DNA of 64,000 nucleotides from Panorpa germanica (GCA_963678705.1 OY783204.1:24996759-25060758); one strand, 5' to 3'. Positions 23,272 through 36,065 are shown, counted from the stretch's first letter. Notes: generated from the sequence alone by a model not told the origin. Program-made: numbers and translations.

Positions 23272-23730
23272 TTAATACTTATTTACTTATTTGCCTTGAA
23301 TTTCTTTCGTCATTGCCACCATCAAACATTTTTTTATACATCTTTTATAATTTATACTTCATAATAAATAAATTAATAAATTTTACAAATTTCTAAATAT
23401 TTAAATAATTCACTAATTAATTTTGAATAACTTAACAAAAATTTAGTATTAACAGGAAAAGTTTTAATCACATCTAGTGTTTTACTATTGAATTTTGATC
23501 TTTCTAATATATCAAATATAATATGATCCAAAGTTCCTTCTTCACCACATTGACATCTATCGTCGGATTTAATATTAATTTTGTACAGATGAGCTGGAGT
23601 TTTAAAATGATTACTTTTGATTCTGATTATAGTTGATATAATTTTGCGGGGCTCATTTTTAATCCATCTTTTCTTACTTAAATTTTGATGTAATATATAA
23701 TAATCTCTTCGCCTTTTAATATATTATACT
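23272..23730 (-). pseudogene. non-LTR retrotransposon ORF2 C-terminal remnant, family H copy 1
   Basis: On the minus strand the frame from about 23725 down to a stop at 23373-23375 encodes KRWIKNEPRKIIS, a hydrophilic stretch ending TPAHLYKINIKSDDR, then CQCGEEGTLDHIIF. CxCGE...T-DHIxF is the C-terminal H2CC-type knuckle found after the RNase H domain of I/LOA/R1-group non-LTR retrotransposons. The 3' UTR then shares AAATGTTTGATGGTGGCAAT and CAAATAAGTAAATAAGTA with the copy at 40865-41175. The reverse transcriptase and RNase H domains are absent, so this is a 5'-truncated insertion. The final Cys of the knuckle is lost by a small deletion compared with the other copy. Confidence 0.75.
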
Positions 23731-23734
23731 AACA

Positions 23735-23870
23735 ACCAAACCGAAATGTATAACGGCAGTGGGAATGAATACTCATTCTTGTTGTCGGGATATAAAGTTT
23801 AAATTTTTTTAAAAAAAATAGCTACTAGCCTAAAAAGCTTAAAAAACCATTAAAAGAATAAAATAATAAT
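23735..23870 (+). mobile_element. non-LTR retrotransposon 3' tail, family D copy 2 (degenerate)
   Basis: ACCGAAATGTATAACGGCAG, CATTCTTGTTGTCGGGATAT and AAAGTTTAA match the tails at 12840 and 47597. It ends in an AATAAT-rich tail. It abuts the family H fragment on the opposite strand, 5' end to 5' end, so two different LINE remnants meet here within a few bases. Confidence 0.55.
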
Positions 23871-25586
23871 AATAACAACATTTATTATTTGTAATAAATT
23901 ATTGAATACAGCTTATACAACTTTTTTTTTATATTTATTACGGGAACCTTAAATATATATATCAGTATTAATAATTGTATATGTCTAAGAAGATTTACTC
24001 CTAACTTAACTAAGAGATTCAACTTACTTCAGTGTGTCAGTCAAATGACGTTTTATTCAGAGATCATAAATTCTATTAAACGTAAGATTACACAGGTGTA
24101 AGACTTAATAAAATACTAAGCTGGTAGCAGGTGTTAATAGCTTCTATAGAATGCTTCTTATAGAATATGTGATATTCATAAGTTACTTATATTTTGTATT
24201 AAGCACAGAAAAATATACTGTGAAATATCATGTTTGAATCATTCGTTTAAAACAACCCAAATTCGAGACCCTTACATAATGAACTGCTCTACAAGTTATA
24301 ATGTTAATATCTAACCTAGATGCGGAAAATAACAACTTTGTCAAAATACACAGGACACTTGATACAATAGGACATCAGACTGTATGTAACATTGAGATAA
24401 AAATTCAGAGAAAGTGCAAAAGTGGATACAACTGGAGGATACAATTTCTACTGATAGTTGTAGCAGTAGAAATAATCATCTAGTGTTATAATTGAAGATT
24501 TAATTCAAATATTTAGACCTCCAAACCTCCATTAATATAAAAAGCTCATTAGAGAGATATTAAATATAAAGGCAACTTTACTAGTCTATAATAACCTGCC
24601 CCCATAATGGTATAATCTACAAATACCAATTGTAATAAATTAATATCGGTGGAGTGTACCCACAGTGTCCTAGCATACGGTGTTTGCGTTAGGATGACAA
24701 TGTATATGTGTGTGTGTTGACTGCCACCCCCTACCCCTACAAGCCCTACACCATACGAAGCGAAGCACCTGCGTATTCAATTGAACGTGTTTAGGCATTT
24801 CTACACTGTCACTATCCTGTCAATCAGACTCGAAATTGTCAATTTTTAATCGTTGATTAAACTGAGTTTTCAAATCGTTTCCACGAATTTCCAATAGATA
24901 TTTATACGATTTAGTTTCAATTCATGGAACTTTATTAAAGTAGCACAACATTTTCTATATGAGAAGTAGAAATTAAGTTAAAAATTAGCTTGTGGCCAGC
25001 TAGCCAAAGTGAAAGTAATTTTCTACGTGTAATATGTCAATTATTGATTCAAGGCAAAGGTTAATTGAACAAAATAATAGTTTAGTTAATCTATGAATGA
25101 TCTATAAATTAAGATACATTCTACTATTAAGAAAAGTATTAAAATATGAGAAAATAGAGTAGCCGAGATCATTTTCACTTTGCTGCGTCTTTGGGTCTGA
25201 TACCCAAATCAGCACTATATATTCTAAAATTCGTTGTTATCAGAATTAATTCGATTATGGGTTCATAATCATAAAACTTATGACTCAGTAGTTTAATCTA
25301 CATATATACGGTCCCGACGCCGTTAAAACTGCCAACATTGTAGGAGGTCGCCGGTGGTATCATTTAGCAATAGAAATAGGTCGAAATTATTTAATATTTC
25401 GTTTGTTAACATTTACTATCTATGTTGAAACGTATGTTTTGTGATATGACAATGGTAATTTTTTTACGATTCTTTTGAAAAATTTAAAATCATTATAATT
25501 TGAGAAATATTATCCTGTTAAGAAAATAACAACAAGCGGTTTTCGTTCGTTTTTTATGGGTATTTTATTGTTAGGGCGACAAATTA
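23871..25586. other. unannotated AT-rich DNA
   Basis: No gene or repeat could be supported. Confidence 0.5.
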
Positions 25587-25825
25587 CCCAGTAAACATTT
25601 TGGAGTCACTGTGCCATCATATTGAAGATGCGTATGATTTTTTTGTTAATTATAGTTTAGTTTCTAACAGTCGTTCCTATAAAATATCTGTTTTATCAGC
25701 TACAAATGACGAAACTACTCCACCTGTCGGAATACAAATGAAGATAAAGTTGAAGCGAACTATAATTGAAGTGAAATAGTGATAGTAACGTTACTAAACA
25801 AGACAATTCATCAAATTGTTTAGTG
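25587..25825. mobile_element. MITE family F, copy 2
   Basis: This is the second copy of the element at 19833-20075. Its left end CCCAGTAAACATTTTGG is intact and its right end is degenerate (CAAATTGTTTAGTG). It differs from copy 1 mainly by small indels around 25645-25675. It is non-coding; the minus frame at 25696-25974 is a by-product. Confidence 0.65.
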
Positions 25826-27248
25826 TGTAGTTTACTTAAGGGGATATTTCTAGCTTGAGCATGAGTGCTACTTGTGTACGTACTTAAACCTATTAATAAA
25901 ACTATGATACTAAAAATAATAACAAAAATATAAGTAAACATTTTAACTCTTGCAACTATATAATGAATCCACAATGGTAACAGCGTGACATCACATCACA
26001 TATCGTACGTAGTGGATAAACACACAGACATGTCACAGTGATGGAAAGTGGTGGTAGACGGAGGAGGAAGAGAAGTAGAGAGTGGTAATTGAAGGGATGA
26101 GGGAGAATACACACTGAGCTTGAAAACACAAATCAGTTTGCGCGTAAAGTATGCGGGTTATGCGAACCACAATTATTTTCATTTGTCTGTTGACGTGGCA
26201 CGGCACAGCATAGTGCCGCCGCTTCTCTCTTTCCACTTTTGTTCCAACTGAAGTCTCCTATTCAATTCCTCTTCTGGTTATTTGCTGCGATGCGATGAAA
26301 TGTGACGGTGGTGCAGATTCTCTAGGTGTAGTCTCATTTTGTACAATGTTCATTGAGTTGATCATGAATTGGAATTTCAGTTAACGAAATTGTTGCTTTT
26401 TTAAATTCGTTTATTAAAGAGCTATGATTTACACAAAATAGGTGGTCAGTATTTGGGCACCTGGAGTTCAAAACTATTTTTATTCAAAACGTCTGAGAAT
26501 TTTGTACTTTTACGAGACATGAGGGTCAGTAGTTCTGATTCGTTGACAAGACAACGCCAACAAGAAGAGACTACAGATAGTACAAAACAATTATTTAATA
26601 ATAGCACGCTACTTAGTGCAGTGTACGACACTATTACATATCTAAATCATAATTAAACTACAAAGGGAACATTTCTCCACACTAATACAACGCCAGGGAC
26701 AATACACACTCGATAGCCTAGCCTTCAAAATCAAATACAGACTACCGAATTCTCTAAGCGCATGCCACATAACAAAGACAGATACATATTTCTTTCCATT
26801 TAAAATATCACCACAGCAAAGTAGTGGTTTTTAACCACTTTTCCATACATAAGACAAAATAAAATACAAGTTATAACACAACTAACCACATCGACAATGG
26901 AATAATAAAATTATAAATATAAACTCTTTGTATTTAAATTTGATTCTTTGATGTATTTTTAAAAGTTATGGTTAGTGATGAAAAACTAACTGCAAAAATC
27001 GGAAGTCACAGGAAAACAATTGCAGTATGATAGTGCAAGCATTAACCTCTTCCGGTTACTTATTTCCTGTGTCTTTGACTGACCCCGAGTAAGGCTACGA
27101 TTATTTTTTTCCGCGCGGAATTAAAACCACTAGTGTGTGCAATTGTGCATGGTCATATAATTCCATGTGTTACAGAATTCGCTTTTGGGATTTATTCCCA
27201 ATTGGGTCTAGGCGTAAGACAGAATTCTAATTTTTTAATAAAGCTTTA
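25826..27248. other. unannotated DNA with one family I end
   Basis: No gene was found. The piece at about 26500-26540 (TTTGTACTTTTACGAGACAT then GAGG) matches the left end of the inverted-repeat element at 42682-42935, so a one-ended copy of that family is present. The overlapping frames at 26446-26656 cross it and are not recognisable. Confidence 0.45.
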
Positions 27249-27249
27249 A

Positions 27250-27486
27250 GGCCCATTACCACTCACTGTTTTTAGTTTTAATTTAAGGTTTTAACCTTAA
27301 ACGTAATTTAGAACTTGTGAAATCACATGTAATATACGTTATTTTGTAATAATTATTATCTTTATTTAATATAAATTATTGTATTTAATATAATTAATTT
27401 TATTTCTTTATATTTCACAGATTGAAACTTACATTTTAGGTTAAAACCTGAAATTAACACTAAAACTCAGTGAGTGGGATTAGGGG
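27250..27486. mobile_element. MITE with CCACTCACTG ends and 45-50 bp inverted repeats
   Basis: The left end GGCCCATTACCACTCACTG and following TTTTAGTTTTAATTTAAGG are mirrored at the right by CCTGAAATTAACACTAAAAC and CAGTGAGTGGGATTAGGGG. The arms match over about 50 bp, including an internal AGGTTTTAACCT palindrome. At about 237 bp it is non-coding. A lone end CAGTGAGTGGGAATGTGGC occurs at 44240, which supports a family. Confidence 0.75.
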
Positions 27487-29538
27487 GATATTTAACAATT
27501 TAAATTAAAGTATTGCACTTAGCAATTGGACCTCTTTTTGCTCAAATGCATTTTTATAACTACGGGCTTGGTTATACATTTATACGTCAATGAGTGCAAG
27601 TTTTAAACTTACTAACATATATTCCTATTAGCTAAATTGAAGGTTCATTTTCTACGTTTCATATAGAACATTATAACACAGTGCAACATTCATTTTCTAC
27701 ATGCGTACTGCCAACTATTGTTTATTATTTCGGTTTTGCACTATTTCCATGCTTTACTAAACTCTCAAAAGAATTATCTTTAACGTTTTAATTCATTTTT
27801 TGTTAACTTGCTGTAAAAACATAAATTTATTACAAGTTAATTAAAAACATAATTAAGCTTAATATAAAACTCATTAAAAAACCCATTCTTTGACGAACTT
27901 ATTTTTTAAATCTATGTGTTATTCACACATGCACAGAGCCTCTCATACATATACAAATAAAGCATATGTTTCATGTAGAATAAAGCTTAAAATTTTCTTT
28001 TATTTTAAATCACACCATAACACCCTGTTAGCATATTGCGAATATGTAGCACAAAGAAAAACGTACGCGAACATTGTACAACTTCACTCCCCTCTTTCCT
28101 CCTCTGTCGTACTCTGCATTCTGCATCCCTCAGGGTGTAATCACCCTCGTATTCGCGCAAGTAACGAACTAAATGTACACAAAGCAAAGAGTTTGTTACA
28201 TATTTGCATACATTATCATTGACATACACACATACTCGTAAACATACACACACATACATAAAATACATAATTGGAGGACTGACTTTTCTTTTTGTATTTG
28301 TTAATGAACAGAAATGGTGGAATTTCAAAATTATTGTTGGAGATGATCTCCAGTTTTGAATTTAAAAAAGAAATGAGCTTAATTAGTTTCATGATCATTT
28401 ATGACTTTATTTGGACGGGTACCTCCGAATTTAATATGATTTTTCATTGCTCTGAAGTAAAATTATAAATGTGCATACTATACTCTATACACATGCCAAA
28501 TATTGATTGATTAATTATTGAAATATGGTGTAGAATTACATTTCAAAATTCGTTTAAATAATTAATTTATTGTATAGAAGGTTATCTTCTCTTAGTGCTA
28601 ATATATTATTGCAAATATTTATATTTAATTGTTATATTCTGTATTTAAAATAATACTACTAAAAATGCATTTGAGCTCTATAATATTGATTACCAATAGT
28701 GGTCCAAGAGACTGCTAACTTCACCACTAGTTTGGATCACACTGCTAATTGAGACTGCCAACTTCACTGGCGTAAGAAAATTGCCTGTCAGACTATTCCT
28801 GTTGGCAATGTCGCAAACGCAAACGATACTGAATAATGCACGTATTTGTAGCTATACAAATAATATTTGATACGATATGTGCCCTGATAAGTGGATAATC
28901 AAATAAGACCTAAACTTGAAGTCTTCAAACTATATGTACTGGTACTACGGCGAAGGTAATTTGACACATAATTTAATAAATAACGCATTGCGTAATATTG
29001 TTATTTTGAAACAGGAAACTCAAGGTCATTCATATTTATATCGAAACCAATGCATACAAACAGTTCCATTCTTAACAAAACTAGTTTTACGATGAGGTTC
29101 TATGTAGGTTACAAATATTACCGTACTGCAGGTGTCTCGTAGTAAATTCTTTTCAATGTAAACAACAATGACCTTGAATTTATCTTTGCAAATATACACC
29201 AGATGTGCCCAAGTGATTTCAATGAATGTACAATGTAACTTTGTTGTCTTTTATATTATTTCTAAGCAGGTTGGACATCACTGAAGTACAATATGTTATT
29301 TTTATAACCGGAAACTCAAGGTCGTTGTGTTTAAATTGAACCCATTGTATGCAAAGGATTGCATTCATACCAAAATAAGTTTTTGTTTCACTGTGTGCAG
29401 TTAGCATTAAGCAGCTGCACTAAAAACAAGGTCGAATTTAAATCCCAACAAATATTTTAAAGGTATCTTCTTTCACTACAGGTTGAGTATGCGATACGTA
29501 CGTAATATATATACATATATTGTTTTTTTCAATCTTTG
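27487..29538. other. unannotated AT-rich DNA
   Basis: No gene is supported. Open frames of 107-110 codons on both strands at 27890-28328 overlap each other and show only low-complexity Val/Cys-rich or basic sequence. Confidence 0.5.
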
Positions 29539-29700
29539 TTTTTAATATTTATTTTAAAAGCATTAATTAATATTAATTTTATAATTTACAACTTATAAAC
29601 ATACTTAAAATAAAGAGACTAAATTGGTTTTGTTTATAAACTCAATAAGGTTTTTCAGATTTTCCCTGCTTTCAGTTGAATTTCAGATTTTCAGCTGAAT
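29539..29700 (-). repeat. LINE-type 3' tail family B, copy 3
   Basis: TTTAATATTTATTTTAAAAG, then TAAAGAGACTAAATTGGTTT and CAATAAGGTTTTTCAGATTT, line up with the copy at 16440-16640 in the same orientation. Confidence 0.55.
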
Positions 29701-31230
29701 CTTTCTTTATTATAATGTATAGTTGGAATGGTCAATGTGGAGAGCGTTGAGGTCCGTTCCACAGCTAGGTAGAAAAACCTGATCCAGCTAGTAAGTAGAG
29801 AATGTAAGTAGATATGCTAATCCTGCAATGTCCTCTATCTAACCAGTCTAAATATCGAGGTTGTATTAGAGGTTCGTAAATATAATCTTACTATTCAAGA
29901 TATATATATATAATTTACGCATTTAATATTAAATTTACGCAAATGAGCGCATCCATTATATTATGTATTGTAAATTTAGGGACTTTCTTAACATCTTAGT
30001 CAGTATAAATATAGAATGAACCCACTTGGGCATTTACATATTACTTTTAAGGTAAACCATGGGGTAAACCTTTGAGATAAATATTTAGAATGCTTTCTTA
30101 CTGAAACAAACTGCTTGTGATTCTGAGTCTTCTCTGTGTCTACGATTTCGAGGATAGCGGATCGTTGAGAGAGGAAAACGATGCAGACAGATAAAGTAGA
30201 AGCAAGTAAACATTAAAGTAGTAATATTCTCTCATGATATAAGACGCTACTGTGCACCAAATCCTATACACCTTACCGTAAAAGTTATCGTCTCGTGCAG
30301 TGCCTAGAACAGCCTTACTGTCTTCTTCATTCTACGATTGGTTGAGGAGTAATTTGTCTTTGATTGTACATCCAGGTTGCTATCGCTAATTAAATGTTGA
30401 ACATTTTTGGTTTTAACGATTTTTTTATTTTGTTTTTCCGTAACGAGTTGGATATAATCAGCCGTTACTTATTTTCTTTCCAAACGATGCATTTTCCTTC
30501 TGGACGACTGCTATTTCCCTCTTATTCTTCAAGGGTGAGCTATTCGTACAAGCTATTCATTTTACGCACCGGTTGTTCCAGAGCAATGTGGTTCCTCTAG
30601 GTTTTCCTTCTTTTTTTTTTTTTTTTGATGATTCTCAGGAATTTAGAAATACGGGATATAAGCACTAGATGGTGCTAGTGATGCTGATGGTGATGCTGAT
30701 GATTCCACTAGACTACAGAGACCTTAGAGAATAAGAATCCACTTATTTTTTATGGTTCCCATTTAATGTATGTAATTTTATATAATGTTTTATAAACATG
30801 CGTAAAAATAAAGTGGATTATAAGAAAATGGAAATAAAAATTTAAAATTATGAAGCTTTTTAAAAACATAAATTGTAAATTATTTTTAGAATAGTTTTTT
30901 AAAATATTATTATGACATTTTTAGTAGAAAATCTTATTAAATATTTGCATATAAATAAATATTTTGATCACCTTTTTGTTCTTTGAATGTAGCGAATGTT
31001 ATATATGTATATACACTCGTGTCAGTACGTTAAGTGAATCCTTGCAAGCCAAAAGGATATTAAAGTATTAAAGGACGTATTCTATTTGTAAAACGCAATA
31101 TAAATGAAAGCCATAATGAAGAAACAGGAAGAAAATTGTATCAAAATGTTTTCCTACAGAAAATATTTGCATAATGAAAAACAGACCCTTTTCTGAATCT
31201 CATTTTATACTACAAAAGTCTAAATACATA
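29701..31230. other. unannotated AT-rich DNA
   Basis: No gene was seen. There is a short imperfect GATGCTGATGGT tandem at about 30667-30705 and a T15 run near 30610. The frame at 30394-30600 (plus) is not recognised. Confidence 0.5.
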
Positions 31231-31710
31231 TCACATCACTCAATAAGTTCATAGGATGACATATATATAGCACCACTATTGATAAATCCATATGATTTTA
31301 GATAGGGCTAACCTTCAAATGATATGTGCCAAAATTTCATGATATTCGGATCATTGGTTTACTAGTTACAGCGATTTTAGTGACTGTACTTTCGTAATTT
31401 TCAAGACAATGAAAAAATCTGAATATTGTGATATAGTGTTGATAAAGCACTGGTTTTTAATGTAAAAAATACCGTTAAAGGAAAGCAATGTGTTGACAAA
31501 TGTTGTTCGGACTCTGTTCCATTATCAATACACATTATCAAACTCAGATTTTTTTATTGTTTTGAAAATATCAAAAGTAGCGTCACTAAAACCACTGAAT
31601 AGTTGAACTAATAGTTGGAATGATATGAAATTTTAACAAATATCGTTTTAGTATTTGTACTATCTAAGAATCCATATGTCATCCTACGAACTTATTGAGT
31701 AATGTGGGAG
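31231..31710. mobile_element. family A long inverted repeat (two facing arms)
   Basis: The left arm (31231-31463) and right arm (about 31520-31708) are diverged complements of each other, separated by about 55 bases. Left outer end: CACTCAATAAGTTCATAGGA. Right outer end: TCATCCTACGAACTTATTGA. Both arms carry the family blocks around AAAGTAGCGTCACTAAAACC. This looks like a complete foldback/MITE copy, and lone arms elsewhere (664, 3822, 40636, 56612) may be halves. Transcription through it would give a hairpin RNA with arms of about 200 bases. The superfamily is uncertain. Confidence 0.75.
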
Positions 31711-32949
31711 TGATAACGTTGTAGTTTCGTCAACTATGAATCTTTTTATTTGATAATTTAAGGCAGTGCTGAAAATGGAATAAATTTCACAAAAAAAAAT
31801 TACATCGCTATAAGGAATTTGGATATCTGGATTATAGTGTGAACAGAATGTATTCCAGACTTAGTAGACTTTCCTCTACTTAGCAGCTGAACGAGTTCTT
31901 CTTTCTCTAGCTATGGAACTGCCCATTCTGATTATTATACGTTATAATAAAGAAATATTGTGAATTATAGTGTTACAACTATTTTTATTAAAGTCAAATA
32001 TACGAGTATATCTAACAGAAATATTCAGTTTAGTGTTTATCAGGCATATTATATTGACAGCGAACGTGTTTAAATTATTACATTAAGATTTATGGTAGTA
32101 GTGGGGTTAACGATTAGTTTTAGTGGTTATGATTGCTATAATGTTATATCAATATTTGCCAAATCAATCTTCAATCTATGAAAACATATGTTAAGCAACA
32201 CCATACGCACCAACTCATGTTGATTCTTCGTTTATCTTTGTTCACTTACAGTCAGTTAGTTTGTAGAGGGTTTACCACTCTTAATCCTAATCTTAATTCA
32301 CCCTTTGATCACTAATCAAAGTAGCAAGCTTGTTGTATAGTCAATAAACACACACACACATACATAGAATAATAGCTGCTGTGAGTGACAATCGTTATAC
32401 GTAATTCAGACGAGTTAAATTTTCCTTTACAATTTCTTCCATTCAGTTTTAAGGCTTCAAGATTCTATTACGTTCTACTCGATGTTTTTGTGAATGCTTA
32501 GTTATTGTTTCCGGTCTTTGCTGTGACGTCATCATTGTATTCAGTTTACGCGATACGGTGATTATCTTTCGCAGACACCCTTGTGCATTTATTTATTTGT
32601 GTTTGAGTTATACGGCTTACAACCACAGGGTGCTTTAATAAAGTATAGATATATTTTGAATGATCATTAACACCCTGTACGCATGGTTATGTATTGTTTG
32701 CGTTTAAATGTATCTGTTACGTAAATATTACTATATTGTTTATTAAATAGATTGATTGTATTCATGGTACGACACTCATAAAGCCAACTAATTTGTTGTT
32801 AATATTGTAAACCTAGAAATTTACTCTTCAATTTTTATTCTTATGCAACCTGGAAACATATAATTAGTTTTAGAAATGTAAAATTTCTGGTAATTGTTCA
32901 ATTGTTCAATGGTTCAATTGTTGATTGAAATTGATGTTAATAAATGTGT
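31711..32949. other. unannotated AT-rich DNA with one tiny inverted repeat
   Basis: No gene was seen. At 32626-32681, ACAGGGTGCTTTAATA and CATTAACACCCTGT form an inverted pair around a 25-base centre. This could be a minimal deletion derivative of the CAGGGTG-ended repeats (see 62217). Confidence 0.45.
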
Positions 32950-33513
32950 ATTGGCGTGTCTATTTTATTAAATATCTAAATATTGACGGATATAGCAATT
33001 AAAAGTTTGAATTGTAGTTCTAGCATTAGAAATGGTCGTTCATATTTGTATGACGTGAAATGCATTTTAATGTCAGTTATTTGTTGAGTAGGTCAGTGCT
33101 GTGGTAATGTTCTATAGCTATTGGTAGTCGAAATATAAAGTCAAATCAAAGAATAATAAGTTTTTATTTTATTTAACCCTGCTAAGGCAGACATAATATT
33201 GAAATTTTATTGTTCCTTGAAATAGCTGTAAATAATATTTGATATTTTGATATATAAATACATATAGCAGAGATTTATGATCTGTAAGGTTGGTAACCTT
33301 ACACAAGGATTGTGATGTCACATGCACTTGGAATGTGTACAACGTTGAATCCCTTTAATAATTAAAGAGACAAAATATCTTTTTTAATTGTTAATATCTC
33401 CTAACATATAAGGAGTTATTAAAAAATAATTGAACATTTGAGGTTCTAGTAACCCACTTTATCAATATATAGTACACTTTTATAGAAATTAAGACATAGG
33501 ACACAAGCCCATT
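32950..33513. mobile_element. non-autonomous DNA element family J, copy 1
   Basis: This matches 42071-42614 over more than 500 bp with only scattered differences (shared: AAATGCATTTTAA, GTCAGTTATTTGTTGA, GGTCAGTGCTGTGGTAATGT, TGCTAAGGCAGACATAATAT). The right end AGGACACAAGCCCATT is intact. The left end (ATTGGCGTGTCTATTTT) is a decayed version of AATGGGCTTGTGTCCT. It has no reading frame worth noting. Confidence 0.8.
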
Positions 33514-34683
33514 AAGGAAGCAATACTTCCTTTATTCTGCATTAACAATAATGATTGTTGCATTATGTCAATTTGTCACTAATGTATTTAACAATGTTCA
33601 TTTAACTATTTAAAGAAATTGTTAGCATTTCAATTTAGATTTTCTTAAAAGCTTTTTATTATTTCTGCAGCTTATATAACCACGATTGTTTTTCTATGGG
33701 CTTAATCTTTAAATTTAGCGACAATTTAATGGTGTTACATAAATCATGAAAACGTGAATTAGAATACTTAACACAAAGCTCTATTAATAACATTAATAAG
33801 TTAATAAGCTTTCGAACGACGACTGATATTTCGTCAATGAAAACTACTCGTAACTAAAAATAAATTATAAAATTGCAATCAGTATTCAAAAAATATAATA
33901 CGTTAGAAATTACTGAAAAGAGAATAAAATTTGTTTTAATTTTTTATGATTTGTAAAATGTTATTTTTTTTTGTTTTGACATATGAATTAGACACCTTTT
34001 TCTTAGACTAAGTCTGCACTGCGAGAAAGAACAGCACAGATATAAATCCGTAATTCTGTAATACATTAAATCATATATGTTAAATGAACACACACTCTGT
34101 TAATTTAAAAGTCACTCTGAAAAATCAACAGTTTGATACAAATTTGCGATGCTGATTTATTTCCACACGATTTTCTTTCGCTGTGTGGCTGCAGTCTAAG
34201 AAAGACGATGGGTCTTAAAACAAATCAGTAGTTTTTATTTGTAATAATTAATCCTTAAATGTAATAATTAACAATACACAAATACAAAAATAAATTTAAA
34301 CATAAGATTAATAAATGTAGCTATATATATAGCGGAAGGCTTTGTCAATTCTTCATCAGCATCAGCTAAAAATATTTCAAAGTTCTATTGAAATAAGATA
34401 CTCGTATATTCAACAGAACGTATAAAATATTTAAATAAATACTGATATTTCGAATTAATTTGAAATCCAAGTCACTTTGAATACTTTTATTCATTGATGA
34501 ATAATAAACCAATCACTTAACATTACAAATTTAAAAGAAAAAGAAAAAAATATAAAAATAAAATAGAAGTACATCGTACGACTATAAAGAGATGAAGAAT
34601 TTGATTTGATTTTCTTAGAGATCCATTAAAAGTTTGACTTATTCGATAATGCAATAGCGGACTCGAATAATGGTGGACGTAAC
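33514..34683. other. AT-rich DNA that may include a decayed LTR
   Basis: No gene was found. The last few hundred bases before 34684 would be the LTR if the primer-binding site there is real. They contain AATAAA and TATAAAATA-like boxes, but I cannot identify the LTR's left edge or a second LTR. Confidence 0.35.
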
Positions 34684-34703
34684 TGGCGCAGTCGGTAGGA
34701 TTC
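34684..34703 (+). mobile_element. LTR-retrotransposon primer-binding site (tRNA-Ser type)
   Basis: TGGCGCAGTCGGTAGGATTC is complementary, with one mismatch, to the 3' end including CCA of an insect-type tRNA-Ser (…GAATCCTACCGGCTGCGCCA). Because it includes the CCA complement, which is not encoded in tRNA genes, it is a retroelement PBS and not a tRNA gene. Gypsy-group elements commonly use tRNA-Ser. No gag or pol frame follows, so only an LTR-PBS scar remains. Confidence 0.55.
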
Positions 34704-36065
34704 TGATATTGAAAGCTGGCTTAATTTAAAGTTTGTTTATGCAGTTGAATATCGATAAGAGACCTTGATAATATATTTACAGTTTAGTCAAAAATCCTCG
34801 GTAATTGTGTGGGACACTTGTAAAAACATTTGTACATATACTTTCCTGATTAATTTAAGTGTGCTAATTTCTAATATTTTATTTACTAGCTACACAACAA
34901 AACAATATTCACGTTACAAATACAATAAAGTATAAGTAGGTATATGTCATTTATTTAATAAAGTTTTTTGTTTATTCAGTTTCCTTTTTACCAGAATATT
35001 TTAATAATAAGGAAAATCTTTATTTAATTTACGTATAATAATTTACAAGTTTTCCTCTCTCGTTGTTGAGTTCGGAAAGTGGCTGTACTAATTTCTAATA
35101 TAAAGGTTTCCTGGAAAACCGCCCTATTTTGATATTGTAATTAAATTAAAATATATATAGAAGGGAAAGAACAAAAAACAATCTTGAATAATGTCATATC
35201 CTCATTAACAATTTTTATAAAATTAAATTGAAATCAGTTTCAATTTAATGATATTCTAAAAGGAAAAGAAAAAAAAGTGAAAAGTAAATAGCTGCTTTGA
35301 TTTTATGTATTTTATCGCAGGCTGATAAAATAAATTGATTTAGTGTTTTTTTATCAGAATTTTCCGTTTAATTGATAATATGTTAAACATAATCATTCAT
35401 CTATTTGATTGTAGTTTTCAAAGCTATTTAAAGCACACAGATACTATACTCACATAGTAATTTTCACTGTGCGTTATTCACAGTGTGCATATGTGTCTAG
35501 TAAGCAGATTTATATTTAAAGTATACTTATGTTGATCTTATTTTCTCATAATAAATCAATAAATAATTATTTGAAGTTATCTTGTATTAAATGAACGTTG
35601 ATTTTAATCATTATTCCACTTAATTACCACTGATCCTCCACGCTGTTATCTTCCTGTAGTCACGGATTGTAAATAACTCTGTCAAGCACAGGACAAGAGT
35701 CTTAAAATCTTACAAGAGTAAAGCCATATTATCTCAAATAAGCTTTTAATACAAAACGTCTGGCCAGAACATAATTTACATAATTTAATAACACAAGTTT
35801 AAGAAAAGCTATATAAAATGTACAAATTCATTTTCATCAAAAGAGCCTCCTCTCTTCCCCTTTTTCCTCTCCTTCTTAAAGTCTACTGAAAATCTGTAAT
35901 GTACAGACCTAATATATGGATCAAATAAAGAGTGATTCACAATGCTATACATAATATTCTTAAGTTTTGTGACTGTCGTTTAAAGAGAGTATAACACACT
36001 TTTTAATAATATCTAGTAGTGTTAAGATTTGTTATTATGTTATAAAACAAAATACTATATTTTGT
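34704..36065. other. unannotated AT-rich DNA
   Basis: No gene or repeat could be supported. Confidence 0.5.

Noticed and set aside
26446-26656. Overlapping frames on both strands near 26.5 kb
   Set aside because: They overlap a one-ended copy of the family I repeat and have no recognisable domain.
27890-28328. Overlapping 110- and 107-codon frames on opposite strands
   Set aside because: Each is the shadow of the other. Neither has a recognisable motif, and the sequence contains TACACACA-type simple repeats.
34684-34703. tRNA-Ser gene on the minus strand
   Set aside because: The match covers only the 3' end and includes the CCA complement, which nuclear tRNA genes do not encode. No anticodon arm or A box is found, so a primer-binding site fits better.
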